A stretch of DNA of 57,725 bases from positions 1-57,725 of the forward strand of contig CAJPFI010000038.1 of assembly GCA_905339295.1 (NCBI GenBank), in the 5' to 3' direction. Source of the stretch: Burkholderiales bacterium (GTDB lineage: Bacteria > Pseudomonadota > Gammaproteobacteria > Burkholderiales > Casimicrobiaceae). The translations under genes were made by a program, and so were the position numbers. Below the pieces are notes generated by a model. That model made no database searches, was not told the DNA's origin, and saw only the letters and a list, made by a program, of their open reading frames with translations. Shown here in pieces: positions 38,290-48,154 of this stretch. Position 1 is the first letter of the stretch. The number at the start of each line of letters is the position of its first letter.

Positions 38290-38298
38290 TGCTAGAAT
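38290..38298 (+). promoter_or_regulatory. extended -10 promoter of metK
   Basis: TGCTAGAAT, an extended -10 element (TGn-TAGAAT), lies about 118 bases upstream of the metK start, in the gap between the divergent sua5-like gene and metK. Extended -10 promoters need little -35 sequence, and none is evident. Transcription from here gives a leader of roughly 110 bases. Confidence 0.6.
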
Positions 38299-38304
38299 AC
38301 AAAG

Positions 38305-38398
38305 CTTTGCCACCCGCCTGTCTCGACGCGGCGGGATGGCTCGAGGGCCGTCCGGACGCGGCGGCGGGTTTGCACGAAGGCCGCCTGGGTGCGGCCTT
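38305..38398 (+). promoter_or_regulatory. structured metK leader with possible regulatory hairpins
   Basis: The leader holds the hairpin AAGGCCGC (38377-38384) CTGGGT GCGGCCTT (38391-38398), an eight-pair stem ending 17 bases before the metK start. Upstream, a CCCGCC near 38313 can pair with either of two GGCGGG copies, near 38329 and near 38362, so alternative folds are possible. It does not match a SAM riboswitch class that I can recognise. It could be a new regulatory element or only GC-rich leader. Confidence 0.4.
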
Positions 38399-38415
38399 GC
38401 GCCACGAGAGGGGCC

Positions 38416-39582
<1,167 letters not shown>

Positions 39583-39662
39583 TCCGCAGGGGGGCGCGGA
39601 CGTCGCCACCGGCCGTCGCCACGCGCGATCGCGTCGCCGGCCTTCCGGAAGGAGAGCCGAGC

Positions 39663-39728
39663 ATGACCCCGATCCACCGGTTTCAGGAGGTCCCATGTCC
39701 CCATCCCGTGCCCTCGCCGTCGCGCTGA
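39663..39728 (+). other. possible 21-codon leader ORF overlapping the chagasin gene
   Basis: An ATG at 39663 with GGAAGGAG eight bases upstream opens a 21-codon frame that ends with TGA at 39726-39728, 31 bases into the chagasin-like gene. Its codons run across the ribosome binding site of that gene, so translation of one could affect the other. The peptide itself resembles nothing known to me; coding status is uncertain. Confidence 0.3.
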
Positions 39729-40123
39729 CCGCGCTCGCCGTCGCGGCGTGTTCCTCGAACCCCGCCGCCGACCCGTGGAACCGCGCGCCGATCGTGCGCA
39801 ACACCGACGCCTCGATCGAGGGGCGCAGCGAGACGGTCAAGCGCGGCGACACGCTCGCCGTGCACCTCGAATCGAATCCGTCGACCGGTTACCGTTGGGA
39901 GCTCACGCGGCTCGCCGGCGCGGCCGTCGCGCAGATCGGGATTCCCGATTACCAGCCGGAAACGGCCGCCGGCGTTCCGCGCATCGGCGCGCCCGGGCAC
40001 ACGACGTTCCGGTTTCGCGCGATGCAGCCCGGGACCTCGAGCATCGAGCTCGCGCTGCGCCGCCCTTGGGAGACCGGCGTCGCGCCGGCGAAGACCGTGC
40101 GCTTCGAGATCTCGGTGCCGTGA
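39695..40123 (+). CDS. chagasin-family cysteine protease inhibitor lipoprotein
   Basis: A 142-residue predicted lipoprotein (MSPSRALAVALTALAVAAC) carrying an inhibitor I42 (chagasin) domain. Two of the three inhibitory loops are clear: NPSTGYRWEL near residue 65 (L4, NPTTG type) and LRRPWE near residue 124 (L6, RPW type). Chagasins are tight inhibitors of papain-like cysteine proteases, known from protozoa and scattered bacteria. A perfect CAGGAGG lies five bases before the start. Its target here may be a protease of the host, a predator, a competitor or the cell itself; nothing nearby tells. It follows metK by 112 bases. Confidence 0.85.
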   Translation: MSPSRALAVALTALAVAACSSNPAADPWNRAPIVRNTDASIEGRSETVKRGDTLAVHLESNPSTGYRWELTRLAGAAVAQIGIPDYQPETAAGVPRIGAPGHTTFRFRAMQPGTSSIELALRRPWETGVAPAKTVRFEISVP

Positions 40124-40145
40124 CGCCGCACCGGCGGTGAGCGCC

Positions 40146-40631
40146 ATGCCGGACTCGGACGACGTCGCCGCGCGCCTCGCCACCCGCTACGGCGACGACG
40201 CGTGGATCGGCGCGTGCGTGCGGGTGGTCGGCTCGGCGCGGCAGGGACGCTCCGGGGCGATCGGGCGCACGCCGGACCACTACCTCGCCGCGGCGTGGGC
40301 GCCCGGCGCGCCGCGATCGCGCTGGCCCGACGCGGTCGTGATCGGTTCGCCCGCGGCCGACAACGCGCTCGCGGCGCTGCTGCGCCACGTGCCGGCCGAC
40401 GCGAGGCTCTTCCTCGCGGACCTCGACGCGGTGGACGCGGCGCTCGCGGCGCGCATCCTGCTCGCCGCCGACCGCAACCTCGAGCCTTGCCAGCGCGAGG
40501 GCATCGCGGCGTTCGTCGCGGCCGAGGAAGCGCGCGTCGCCGCGCGCGTCGCGGCGGACTATACCGACCGCGACGACGGATTCGAGCGATTCCGCGCGCA
40601 GGTGCTCGACGCGCCCCGCGCGGCCCGGTAG
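40146..40631 (+). CDS. hypothetical protein
   Basis: About 161 residues, soluble, with no motif that I recognise. The N-terminal half reads like a mixed alpha/beta fold (WIGACVRVVGSARQGRSGAIG, PDAVVIGSPAADNALAALL) and the C-terminal 50 residues are helical and charged. I prefer the ATG at 40146, with GGTGAG five bases upstream, over the in-frame GTG at 40137. It is followed six bases later by the flavin oxidoreductase gene and is probably cotranscribed with it. Confidence 0.6.
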   Translation: MPDSDDVAARLATRYGDDAWIGACVRVVGSARQGRSGAIGRTPDHYLAAAWAPGAPRSRWPDAVVIGSPAADNALAALLRHVPADARLFLADLDAVDAALAARILLAADRNLEPCQREGIAAFVAAEEARVAARVAADYTDRDDGFERFRAQVLDAPRAAR

Positions 40632-40637
40632 CGCGGG

Positions 40638-41711
40638 ATGGCGCTATTCGACCCCTATACGCTGCGCGGGCTCGCGCTCGCCAATCGCATCGTGGTCTCG
40701 CCGATGTGCCAGTACTCGGCGGACGAGGGCCGCGCGACCGACTGGCACCTCGCCCACTGGGCGCAGATGCTGCAGTCCGGCGCCGCGCTGCTCTTCGTCG
40801 AGGCGACGGCCGTCACGCCGGAGGGCCGCATCACGCACGGCTGCCTGGGGCTCTACGACGACGATTGCGCGCGCGCGCTCGCCGGCGTGCTCGCGCGGGC
40901 GCGCAAGCTCGCGCCCGCGATGCCTGTCGCGCTTCAGCTCGCGCACGCCGGCCGCAAGGCGTCGTGCGCGGTGCCGTGGGACGGCGGCAAGCCCCTCCGG
41001 GGACCGCGCGCGTGGGCGACGCTCGCGCCTTCGGGCGTCGCGTTCGACGCCGGCTACCCCGTGCCGCGCGCGCTCGACGCCGCGAGGCTCGCGGTGATCC
41101 GCGACGGGTTCGCGGACGCCGCGCGGCGCGCCGGGGACGCCGGCATCGACGCCCTCGAAGTCCACATGGCGCACGGCTACCTGCTGCACGAGTTCCTGTC
41201 GCCGCTGTCGAACGTCCGCGGCGACGCGTACGGCGGGACGCGCGAGCGCCGCATGCGCTTTCCCCTCGAGGTGTTCGACGCGGTGCGCGCCGCGTTTCGC
41301 GCAGACCGGCCGGTCGGCGTGCGCGTGTCGGCGACCGACTGGGTCGACGGCGGCTGGACGCTCGACGACACGATCGCGCTCGCGCGCGAGCTGGCCGCGC
41401 GAGGCTGCGCCTTCATCGACGTGTCGAGCGCGGGACTGTCGCCCGCCCAGCGCGTCGACTCGCGGCCCGGCCTGCATGTCCCGTTCGCGCGCGCGATACG
41501 CGTGGAGACCGGCCTGGCGACCATCGCCGTCGGGCTCATCACCGAGCCGGCGCAGGCCGACGCGATCGTCGCCAACGGCGACGCGGACCTGGTCGCGCTC
41601 GCGCGCGGCCTGCTGTGGAATCCCCGCTGGCCGTGGCATGCCGCGCAGGCGCTCGGCGGCGCCGTCGGCGTCCCGCCGCAGTACCGGCGCGGCGTGCCTC
41701 GCGGACGGTAG
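40638..41711 (+). CDS. NADH:flavin oxidoreductase (YqjM-type old yellow enzyme)
   Basis: An FMN-dependent ene-reductase of 357 residues with a TIM-barrel fold. It shows RIVVSPMCQYSADEGRATDWH at the N-terminus (the thermophilic-like, YqjM subgroup with Cys in the FMN loop), QLAHAGRKAS, the HMAHGYLLHEFLSPLSNVRGDAYGG active-site segment near residue 175, and the phosphate-binding GLITEPAQAD region near the C-terminus. Such enzymes reduce activated alkenes such as enones; the natural substrate is unknown. It is between a hypothetical gene and a DUF429 gene on the same strand, with eight-base gaps or less. Confidence 0.92.
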   Translation: MALFDPYTLRGLALANRIVVSPMCQYSADEGRATDWHLAHWAQMLQSGAALLFVEATAVTPEGRITHGCLGLYDDDCARALAGVLARARKLAPAMPVALQLAHAGRKASCAVPWDGGKPLRGPRAWATLAPSGVAFDAGYPVPRALDAARLAVIRDGFADAARRAGDAGIDALEVHMAHGYLLHEFLSPLSNVRGDAYGGTRERRMRFPLEVFDAVRAAFRADRPVGVRVSATDWVDGGWTLDDTIALARELAARGCAFIDVSSAGLSPAQRVDSRPGLHVPFARAIRVETGLATIAVGLITEPAQADAIVANGDADLVALARGLLWNPRWPWHAAQALGGAVGVPPQYRRGVPRGR

Positions 41712-41718
41712 CGGGCCC

Positions 41719-42567
41719 GTGCGCGTCATCGGCGTCGATTTCTCGAGCGCGCCCTCGCGGCGCAAGCCCATCGCCGTCGCGCACGGACGGCTCGAGGGCG
41801 ACCGCGTGACGATCGAGCGTGTCGACCGGCTGTCCGACTGGACGGCGTTCGACGCGCTGCTCGCGGTGCCGGGGCCGTGGGTCGGCGCGTTCGACTTTCC
41901 GTTCGGTCTGCCGCGCGAGCTCGTCGACGCGCTGCGCTGGCCTGGCGCGCGCTCCCGCACGCAGCGCGGATGGCGCGCGATGATCGCGCACTACGCGTCG
42001 CTCGATCGTGCGAGCGTCGATCGCGCCTTCGCGCGCTTTCGCGCGAGGCGCGCCGCCGGCCGCAAGTACGCGCATCGCGCGACCGAGCTCGCCGCGCACG
42101 CGCACCCGTCGATGAAGCTCGTGAACCCGCCGGTCGGCTGGATGCTGCACGAGGGCGCGCCGCGGCTCGTCGCCGCGGGCGTCCACATGCCCGGCGTGGC
42201 GCGCGGCGATCCGTCGCGCGTGGCGCTCGAGGCGTACCCGGGGCTCGTGATGCGCCGCATCGCCGAGGCGCGCGGCGAGCCGCGCGCCCCTTCGTACAAG
42301 AACGACGCCCGCGCGAAGCAGACGCAGGCGCAGCGCGACGCGCGCGTCGGGCTCCTCTGGGCGCTGGTCGACGGCGCACATGCGTTCGCGCTGCGCGCCG
42401 ACCTGCCGATGTCGCTCGCGCAGGCCGCGATCGACGATGCGACCGGCGACACGCTCGACGCGATCGCCTGCGCCGTCCAGGCCGCCTGGGGCGCCGCCCG
42501 CGCGGACGAGCGCTACGGGCTCCCGGCGCGCGTCGACCCGGTCGAAGGCTGGATCGCCGGGGCCTGA
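41719..42567 (+). CDS. DUF429 domain-containing protein
   Basis: A 282-residue cytoplasmic protein matching DUF429, predicted to have an RNase H-like fold. It starts RVIGVDFSSAPSRRKPIAVA, with a GVDFS strand carrying a likely metal-binding aspartate, and has GAFDFPFGLPRELVDAL near residue 55, ALEAYPGLVMRRIAE near residue 175 and a C-terminal DDATGDTLDAIACAVQAAW that could supply a second acidic residue. No function is established. It starts with GTG at 41719, seven bases after the flavin oxidoreductase stop, and converges with the FAD oxidoreductase gene. Confidence 0.85.
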   Translation: MRVIGVDFSSAPSRRKPIAVAHGRLEGDRVTIERVDRLSDWTAFDALLAVPGPWVGAFDFPFGLPRELVDALRWPGARSRTQRGWRAMIAHYASLDRASVDRAFARFRARRAAGRKYAHRATELAAHAHPSMKLVNPPVGWMLHEGAPRLVAAGVHMPGVARGDPSRVALEAYPGLVMRRIAEARGEPRAPSYKNDARAKQTQAQRDARVGLLWALVDGAHAFALRADLPMSLAQAAIDDATGDTLDAIACAVQAAWGAARADERYGLPARVDPVEGWIAGA

Positions 42568-42586
42568 CGCGCGCGCCGGACGCGCG

Positions 42587-43753
42587 TCACACGATTCCGC
42601 GCTCGGGATACGGCGCGTTGTCGGCGATGCGCCGGTACGACAACCGCGCGAGATCGATCGTCTCGAAGCGTCCGTGAACGATCAGCTCGGCGATCGCGCG
42701 GCCCGCGGCGGGCGCGTGCATCATGCCGTGGCCGGAAAACCCCGCGACGACGTGAAAATTGTCGAGGCGCCCGGCCCAGTTGCCGATCACCGGGTTGCCG
42801 TCGAGCTCGTTCTGCTCGTAGAGCCCCGACCACGTGCGCTCGCACCGGCACGCCTCGAACGCCGGGAATCGGTGCGCGAGCGCGGGCCACACGACGCGCT
42901 CGAACCAGCCGTGGTCGACGTCGAAGTTGAATCCGCGCGCCTCGTCCCGGTCGACGAGCCCGCCCGAGTAGCCGCGCCCCTCGGGCCGGAACGCGAGCCG
43001 CGCCATGTCCTTCACGTACGGCAGCGGCTCGATCGCGTTCGGCGTCTCGAAGTAGTGCTCGAAGCGGCGCAACGGTTCGACCGGCAGCGGCATGCCGACC
43101 ATCGCGGCGATCTCCTTCGCCCACGCGCCCGCGGCGTTCACCACGTGGTCGGCGGCGATCGAGGCGCCCGATTGCAGCCGCACGCCGCGCGCTGCACGTG
43201 CGTCGTGATCGACACCCACCACGCGGTCGTCGCGATAGGCGACGCCGAGCGAACGCGCCTTGCGGCGGAACGCCTGCAGGAGCCCGGACGGGTCGCACCA
43301 GCCGTCTTCGGGCGTGTGCACGCCGGCGGCGATGCCGTCGAGGTTCATCGAGGGAAACCGCGCATGCAGGCCGTCCGCGTCGAGCCAGTCGGCGAGCACG
43401 CCGTGCGCCTGCTGCACGTCCGCGTTCGCGCGAAGGATGTCGACGTGCCCGGGGCCGACGATGAACAGGTAGCCGCCCTGGCGCCAGTCGACGTGCGCGG
43501 GCTCGCCGTCGACGGCGAGCTCCTCCCCCGCGCGCTCGATGAACGGGATGCTGAAGGTCGACATCGCGATGTTCTCGGGGCACGAGAACTGGCGCCGCGC
43601 ACCCCCGGAGGCGCGTGGCGTGGACGCGAACGCGTAAGTTCGGTCGGGCTCGATCACGACGACGTCGCACGCACGAGAGAGCCGCTTGAGGAAGCAGGCG
43701 ACGGCCGAGCCCATGATCCCGCCGCCCACGATCGCGACGTCGTGTCGGGTCAT
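42587..43753 (-). CDS. FAD-dependent oxidoreductase (DAO / FOXRED1-like family)
   Basis: A 388-residue flavoprotein of the glycine/D-amino-acid oxidase family. The Rossmann motif VAIVGGGIMGSAVACFL is at the N-terminus and EP follows at the second strand end; the C-terminus has the FAD-contacting GFSGHGMMHAPAAGRAIAEL. The ATG at 43753 places the FAD motif at residue 5, as usual; 37 upstream codons in frame are non-conserved. The pattern is close to sarcosine oxidase and FOXRED1-like enzymes; the substrate, probably an N-methyl or secondary amino acid, is not determined. Confidence 0.88.
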   Translation of the reverse strand: MTRHDVAIVGGGIMGSAVACFLKRLSRACDVVVIEPDRTYAFASTPRASGGARRQFSCPENIAMSTFSIPFIERAGEELAVDGEPAHVDWRQGGYLFIVGPGHVDILRANADVQQAHGVLADWLDADGLHARFPSMNLDGIAAGVHTPEDGWCDPSGLLQAFRRKARSLGVAYRDDRVVGVDHDARAARGVRLQSGASIAADHVVNAAGAWAKEIAAMVGMPLPVEPLRRFEHYFETPNAIEPLPYVKDMARLAFRPEGRGYSGGLVDRDEARGFNFDVDHGWFERVVWPALAHRFPAFEACRCERTWSGLYEQNELDGNPVIGNWAGRLDNFHVVAGFSGHGMMHAPAAGRAIAELIVHGRFETIDLARLSYRRIADNAPYPERGIV

Positions 43754-43947
43754 CGCGCACCCCGGGACTCCGGAGGACACGGGCGCGGCCCGACGGCGGC
43801 GCGATTCGGACGGGGGGCGGGGATCATCGGGCGTGGCACGAGGCGCCGGCGACGGCGGCGTCATTGTGCCCTCGGCGGCGCCCCGGGACGCGTGCGGGGC
43901 CGGCGTCGGCGGCGCGGCCGGGGCAAGGCTGGCCAGGTCGGCGCATC

Positions 43948-43958
43948 CTGTGTATAAT
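43948..43958 (+). promoter_or_regulatory. strong extended -10 promoter
   Basis: CTGTGTATAATC includes a perfect TATAAT at 43953-43958 with an upstream TGTG extension. It lies about 55 bases ahead of the start of a 42-residue basic protein. It is the best -10 element in the window and suggests strong, constitutive transcription of the short unit that follows. Confidence 0.75.
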
Positions 43959-44013
43959 CAAATGCTTTCGGTGCCCCCGTTCCGGGAACGGCAACCGAAC
44001 CGGAAAGAGCCCC

Positions 44014-44142
44014 ATGGCCGATATCAAGCGCAACCGCCGCAACACGCTCGAACGCCGCTGCCTGCCCAAGACGTTCAAGCGCATGTTCGTCGGCAGCCAG
44101 AAGGGCATCTTCAAGATGCTCGAGAAGATCAAGAAGAGTTGA
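44014..44142 (+). CDS. 42-residue highly basic protein
   Basis: A tiny protein starting MADIKRNRRNTLERRC and ending MLEKIKKS, with about 13 Lys/Arg in 42 residues and one cysteine. It resembles small basic or ribosome-associated proteins in composition, but I recognise no family. The case for a real gene is contextual: a strong extended -10 promoter about 55 bases upstream, the AAAGAG purine stretch before ATG, and a good intrinsic terminator 33 bases after the stop, so it forms its own transcription unit. Another possibility is that the unit is a small RNA and the frame is incidental. Confidence 0.6.
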   Translation: MADIKRNRRNTLERRCLPKTFKRMFVGSQKGIFKMLEKIKKS

Positions 44143-44174
44143 CGCCGGCGCGGCGCAGGCCGCCACGCCGTCGA

Positions 44175-44203
44175 CGAAGGCCGTCCCGCGGGGCGGCCTT
44201 TTG
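44175..44203 (+). terminator. intrinsic terminator of the small basic protein gene
   Basis: AAGGCCGTCCCGC followed by GGGGCGGCCTTTTG forms a GC-rich stem with an AAGGCCG/CGGCCTT base and runs into TTTTGTTT. This is the clearest Rho-independent terminator in the window and closes the short unit begun at the 43953 promoter. Confidence 0.85.
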
Positions 44204-44321
44204 TTTGCGGACGGCGGCGTCCTCGACGGGCGACGGGGGACCGCGGGCGGCCGCTGGTTCGCCCGTGGCCTTCCGGCGCACCCGGCGAGTTCCTTCGATC
44301 CCCGGCCCCTCCGTCGCCTCG

Positions 44322-44849
44322 ATGCCCTTCGCCTACTACGACAGGCTCTCGCCCGCCCGCAAGCGGATCTACCGCGCGAGCGACGCGATCGAGCGCCTCG
44401 ACCTGCCCGACGGATTCGCGGCGGGTGCCGAGGTCGAGGCGATCGCGGCCGCGCTCACGGCGGACGACCGCGCCGCTTGCGAGCGCGGGTGCCAGCGGCT
44501 CACCGACGCCCTGACGCGCGGCTACAAGGTGCCGCCGATCCGCGTGCAGGTGCTCGCGAAGCGCCCGTCGTCCGACTTCGGCGAGTTGCATGGCCTCTAC
44601 GAGCCGGAAGAGGGCCGGATGCCGGCGCGCATCACCGTCTGGATGCGAACGGCGCAGCGCCAGCAGGTCGTCGCGTTCCGCTCGTTCCTGCGCACGCTCG
44701 TCCACGAGGTCGGCCACCACCTCGACTACGAGATGTTCCGGCTCGAGGAGACGTTTCACACCGAGGGCTTCTACAAGCGCGAGGCGACGCTCGCCGCCGC
44801 GCTCATCGCCACGATGGCAGTCCCGCCGCCGCCGCGGGGGAAGGCGTAG
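44322..44849 (+). CDS. putative HExxH metallopeptidase-like protein
   Basis: A 175-residue cytoplasmic protein with a zinc-metalloprotease-like motif HEVGHHLDYE near residue 127, in a helix after the strand ITVWMRTAQRQQVVAFRSFLRTLV. This matches small, poorly characterised metallopeptidase-domain proteins. The upstream segment YKVPPIRVQVLAKRP fits a strand before the active-site helix. No signal peptide. The ATG at 44322 was chosen because residues before it are low-complexity and derive from the terminator region. The gene lies between the small basic protein unit and the ahcY leader. Confidence 0.65.
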   Translation: MPFAYYDRLSPARKRIYRASDAIERLDLPDGFAAGAEVEAIAAALTADDRAACERGCQRLTDALTRGYKVPPIRVQVLAKRPSSDFGELHGLYEPEEGRMPARITVWMRTAQRQQVVAFRSFLRTLVHEVGHHLDYEMFRLEETFHTEGFYKREATLAAALIATMAVPPPPRGKA

Positions 44850-44949
44850 GAAGGCGAGGTGCGCGACGACCCTCGCGGGCGCGACGTCCTGCCCGCGCAT
44901 GGCCGGTACGACGAACGTCGCCGTTGCCCTCCGGTCTTCCCGTTTGCGG

Positions 44950-44955
44950 TAGAAT
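44950..44955 (+). promoter_or_regulatory. -10 box of the ahcY promoter
   Basis: TAGAAT, a near-consensus -10 hexamer, lies about eight bases ahead of the SAH riboswitch. It would start the transcript right at the aptamer. The -35 region is unclear. Confidence 0.6.
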
Positions 44956-44962
44956 CCGGCCC

Positions 44963-45040
44963 CTCCGAGGAGCGCTGCAATCGGTCCGCCCGCCCGGGCG
45001 CCCGACCAGGCTCGGAGACCGTCCGTTTGAACGGCGCTCG
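44963..45040 (+). ncRNA. S-adenosylhomocysteine (SAH) riboswitch
   Basis: The conserved SAH aptamer is complete: CTCCGAGGAGCGCTGCAA at 44963-44980, a variable hairpin (CCGCCCGCCCGGGCGCCCG), CCAGGCTCGGAG at 45006-45017 and AACGGCGCTCG at 45030-45040. CTCCGAG pairs with CTCGGAG, and GAGCGC (44970-44975) pairs with GCGCTC (45034-45039), as in the known pseudoknotted fold. SAH riboswitches turn on ahcY when SAH, an inhibitor of methyltransferases, accumulates. About 80 bases separate it from the ahcY start. Confidence 0.95.
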
Positions 45041-45120
45041 TTGACCCGTGATCCTCGCGGGGCGGCGGGCACGCGAATCCCCGGTCGTCCAGGCGAGGTC
45101 ACCCGACGAGGAGTGACACG

Positions 45121-46548
<1,428 letters not shown>

Positions 46549-46621
46549 GCATTGCGGCTTGCCGCAACGATGCGGACGCCAGCGCCGGCGCCCGCGGAGG
46601 CGGTGGGCGGATCCGGGAATT

Positions 46622-46745
46622 CGTGCGACGGGCTTCAGCGCGACGCGGTTGGGGGCCTGTGGGTCGGGCTTCGGCCCGACAGGCAGGACGGATCGAACAC
46701 GTGGGTCGGGCTTCGGCCCGACGGGCAGGACGGATCGCGTCCGGC
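46622..46745. repeat. REP-like palindromic repeat cluster C
   Basis: Two clean copies of GTCGGGCTTCGGCCCGAC, each preceded by GTGG, lie near 46660-46682 and 46702-46722, with degenerate copies on both sides (near 46625 and 46738). Compared with clusters A and B the loop is TTCG rather than TTCA, a change that keeps the 7-bp stem and makes the extra-stable tetraloop. A spacer, AGGCAGGACGGATCG-like, follows each clean copy, so the unit has duplicated. The cluster separates ahcY from panE. Confidence 0.85.
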
Positions 46746-46811
46746 TGACGCGGGATCCACCGGCGCTGGCCCGCCGCGCTGGCGGACGGGCGCCGGAACG
46801 AGGGAACGGGA

Positions 46812-47735
46812 ATGAAGATCGCGGTGATCGGCGCAGGTGGCGTGGGAGGCTACTTCGGGGCGCGGTTGGCGAACGCCGGCCACGACGTGAGGTTTGTCGC
46901 GCGCGGGGCGCACCTCGATGCGATTCGCCATCACGGCCTCCGGATCGAGCACGAGTCGGGTCCGCTGCACGTCGCCGACGCGAAGGCGACCGACGATCCC
47001 GCGTCGATCGGTCCGGCCGACGTGACGATGTGCTGCGTCAAGCTGTGGGACGTCGAAGCGACGGCGCCGAAGCTCGCGCCGCTCGTCGCGGGCGGAGGCA
47101 TCGTCATTCCGTTCCAGAACGGCATCGACGCACCGGAGATGCTGAAGCGGGCGTTGGGACGCGAGGCGGTCGCGGGCGGCATCGCCTACGTCGCCGCGAT
47201 CATCGTCTCGCCCGGCGTCGTCAAGGTGCTGGGCGCGATGGGGCGGATGCGCGTCGGAGCGTTCGACGGCGTGGCCGAGGACCGCGTGCGGGCGTTCGCC
47301 GACGCCGGACAGCGCGCCGGCATCGACAGCGAGATGGTTCCCGACATCCGCCGCGCGCTGTGGGAGAAGTTCGCGATGTTCGCCGCGATGTCCGGCTGCA
47401 CCGCGCTCGCGCGCCAGCCGATCGGCGTGATCCGCGCCGATCCGGAGATGCGCGCGATGTTCGAGTCGGCGGTGCGCGAGGCCGTCGACGTAGGGCGGGC
47501 GGCCGGTGTCACGCTCGCGGACGACTACGTCGCCGGGCAGCTTGCCTTCATCGACGGGCTGCCCGCCGGAATGAAGGCCTCGATGGCGAACGACCTCGCG
47601 GCGAGCCGCCGCCTGGAGCTGCCATGGCTCTCCGGAGCCGTCGTGCGCCTGGGACGCGAGCATGGCGTGCCGACGCCGGTGCACGCGACGATCCACGCGG
47701 CGCTCAAGCCTTTTGCCGGCGGCCTCGCCGCCTGA
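46812..47735 (+). CDS. panE: 2-dehydropantoate 2-reductase (ketopantoate reductase family)
   Basis: A 307-residue NADPH-dependent reductase of the ApbA/PanE family, making pantoate for coenzyme A synthesis. It opens with the Rossmann motif MKIAVIGAGGVGGYFGARLA, has CVKLWDVEATAP near residue 78 and FQNGIDAPEMLKRA near residue 103, and a C-terminal helical domain with ALWEKFAMFAAMSGCTAL (catalytic Lys) and LELPWLSGAVVRLGRE. Paralogues with other substrates exist, so the physiological role is likely but not certain. It sits between ahcY and the small membrane protein gene, where many relatives have no gene, behind a repeat cluster. Confidence 0.88.
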   Translation: MKIAVIGAGGVGGYFGARLANAGHDVRFVARGAHLDAIRHHGLRIEHESGPLHVADAKATDDPASIGPADVTMCCVKLWDVEATAPKLAPLVAGGGIVIPFQNGIDAPEMLKRALGREAVAGGIAYVAAIIVSPGVVKVLGAMGRMRVGAFDGVAEDRVRAFADAGQRAGIDSEMVPDIRRALWEKFAMFAAMSGCTALARQPIGVIRADPEMRAMFESAVREAVDVGRAAGVTLADDYVAGQLAFIDGLPAGMKASMANDLAASRRLELPWLSGAVVRLGREHGVPTPVHATIHAALKPFAGGLAA

Positions 47736-47749
47736 ACCGGAGACTCCCG

Positions 47750-48112
47750 ATGCGCATCCTCGTCGCCTGGCTGATCAACGCCCTCGCCCTGTTCCTGCTG
47801 CCGTACGTGTTTCCGTGGGTCTCGGTCGACACGATGGTCGCCGCGCTCATCGCGGCACTCGTGCTCGGGCTGGTCAACGCGCTGATCCGGCCCGTGCTGA
47901 TCATCCTGACGCTGCCGGTGACGGTGCTCACGCTCGGCCTGTTCATCTTCGTGATCAACGGCCTGCTGTTCTGGATGGTGGGCTCGTTCGTCGACGGCTT
48001 CCACGTGACCGGCTTCTGGTCGGGCGTGTTCGGCGCGATCGTGTACAGCCTGATCTCGTGGGCGATCGCCGCGATCGTGCTTCCCGCCCCGCGCCCGGAG
48101 CGTGTCCGATGA
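47750..48112 (+). CDS. phage holin family 4 / YvlD-like membrane protein
   Basis: A 120-residue integral membrane protein with four hydrophobic segments (about residues 3-22, 28-48, 55-75 and 88-112). It has the YvlD-type pattern MRILVAWLINALALFLLPYVFP and ALVLGLVNALIRPVLIILTLPVTVLTLGLF. Despite the family name there are no phage genes around it. It is regularly found between ahcY and metF in betaproteobacteria; its function is unknown. It starts 14 bases after panE. Confidence 0.88.
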   Translation: MRILVAWLINALALFLLPYVFPWVSVDTMVAALIAALVLGLVNALIRPVLIILTLPVTVLTLGLFIFVINGLLFWMVGSFVDGFHVTGFWSGVFGAIVYSLISWAIAAIVLPAPRPERVR

Positions 48113-48154
48113 CCGCCGACCGGTTTTCGCGCGACGCCCGGAGGGCCTGATCCG

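Noticed and set aside
47750-48112. Prophage remnant suggested by a holin-family protein
   Set aside because: The YvlD-like protein belongs to a chromosomal ahcY-metF group; no other phage gene is near.
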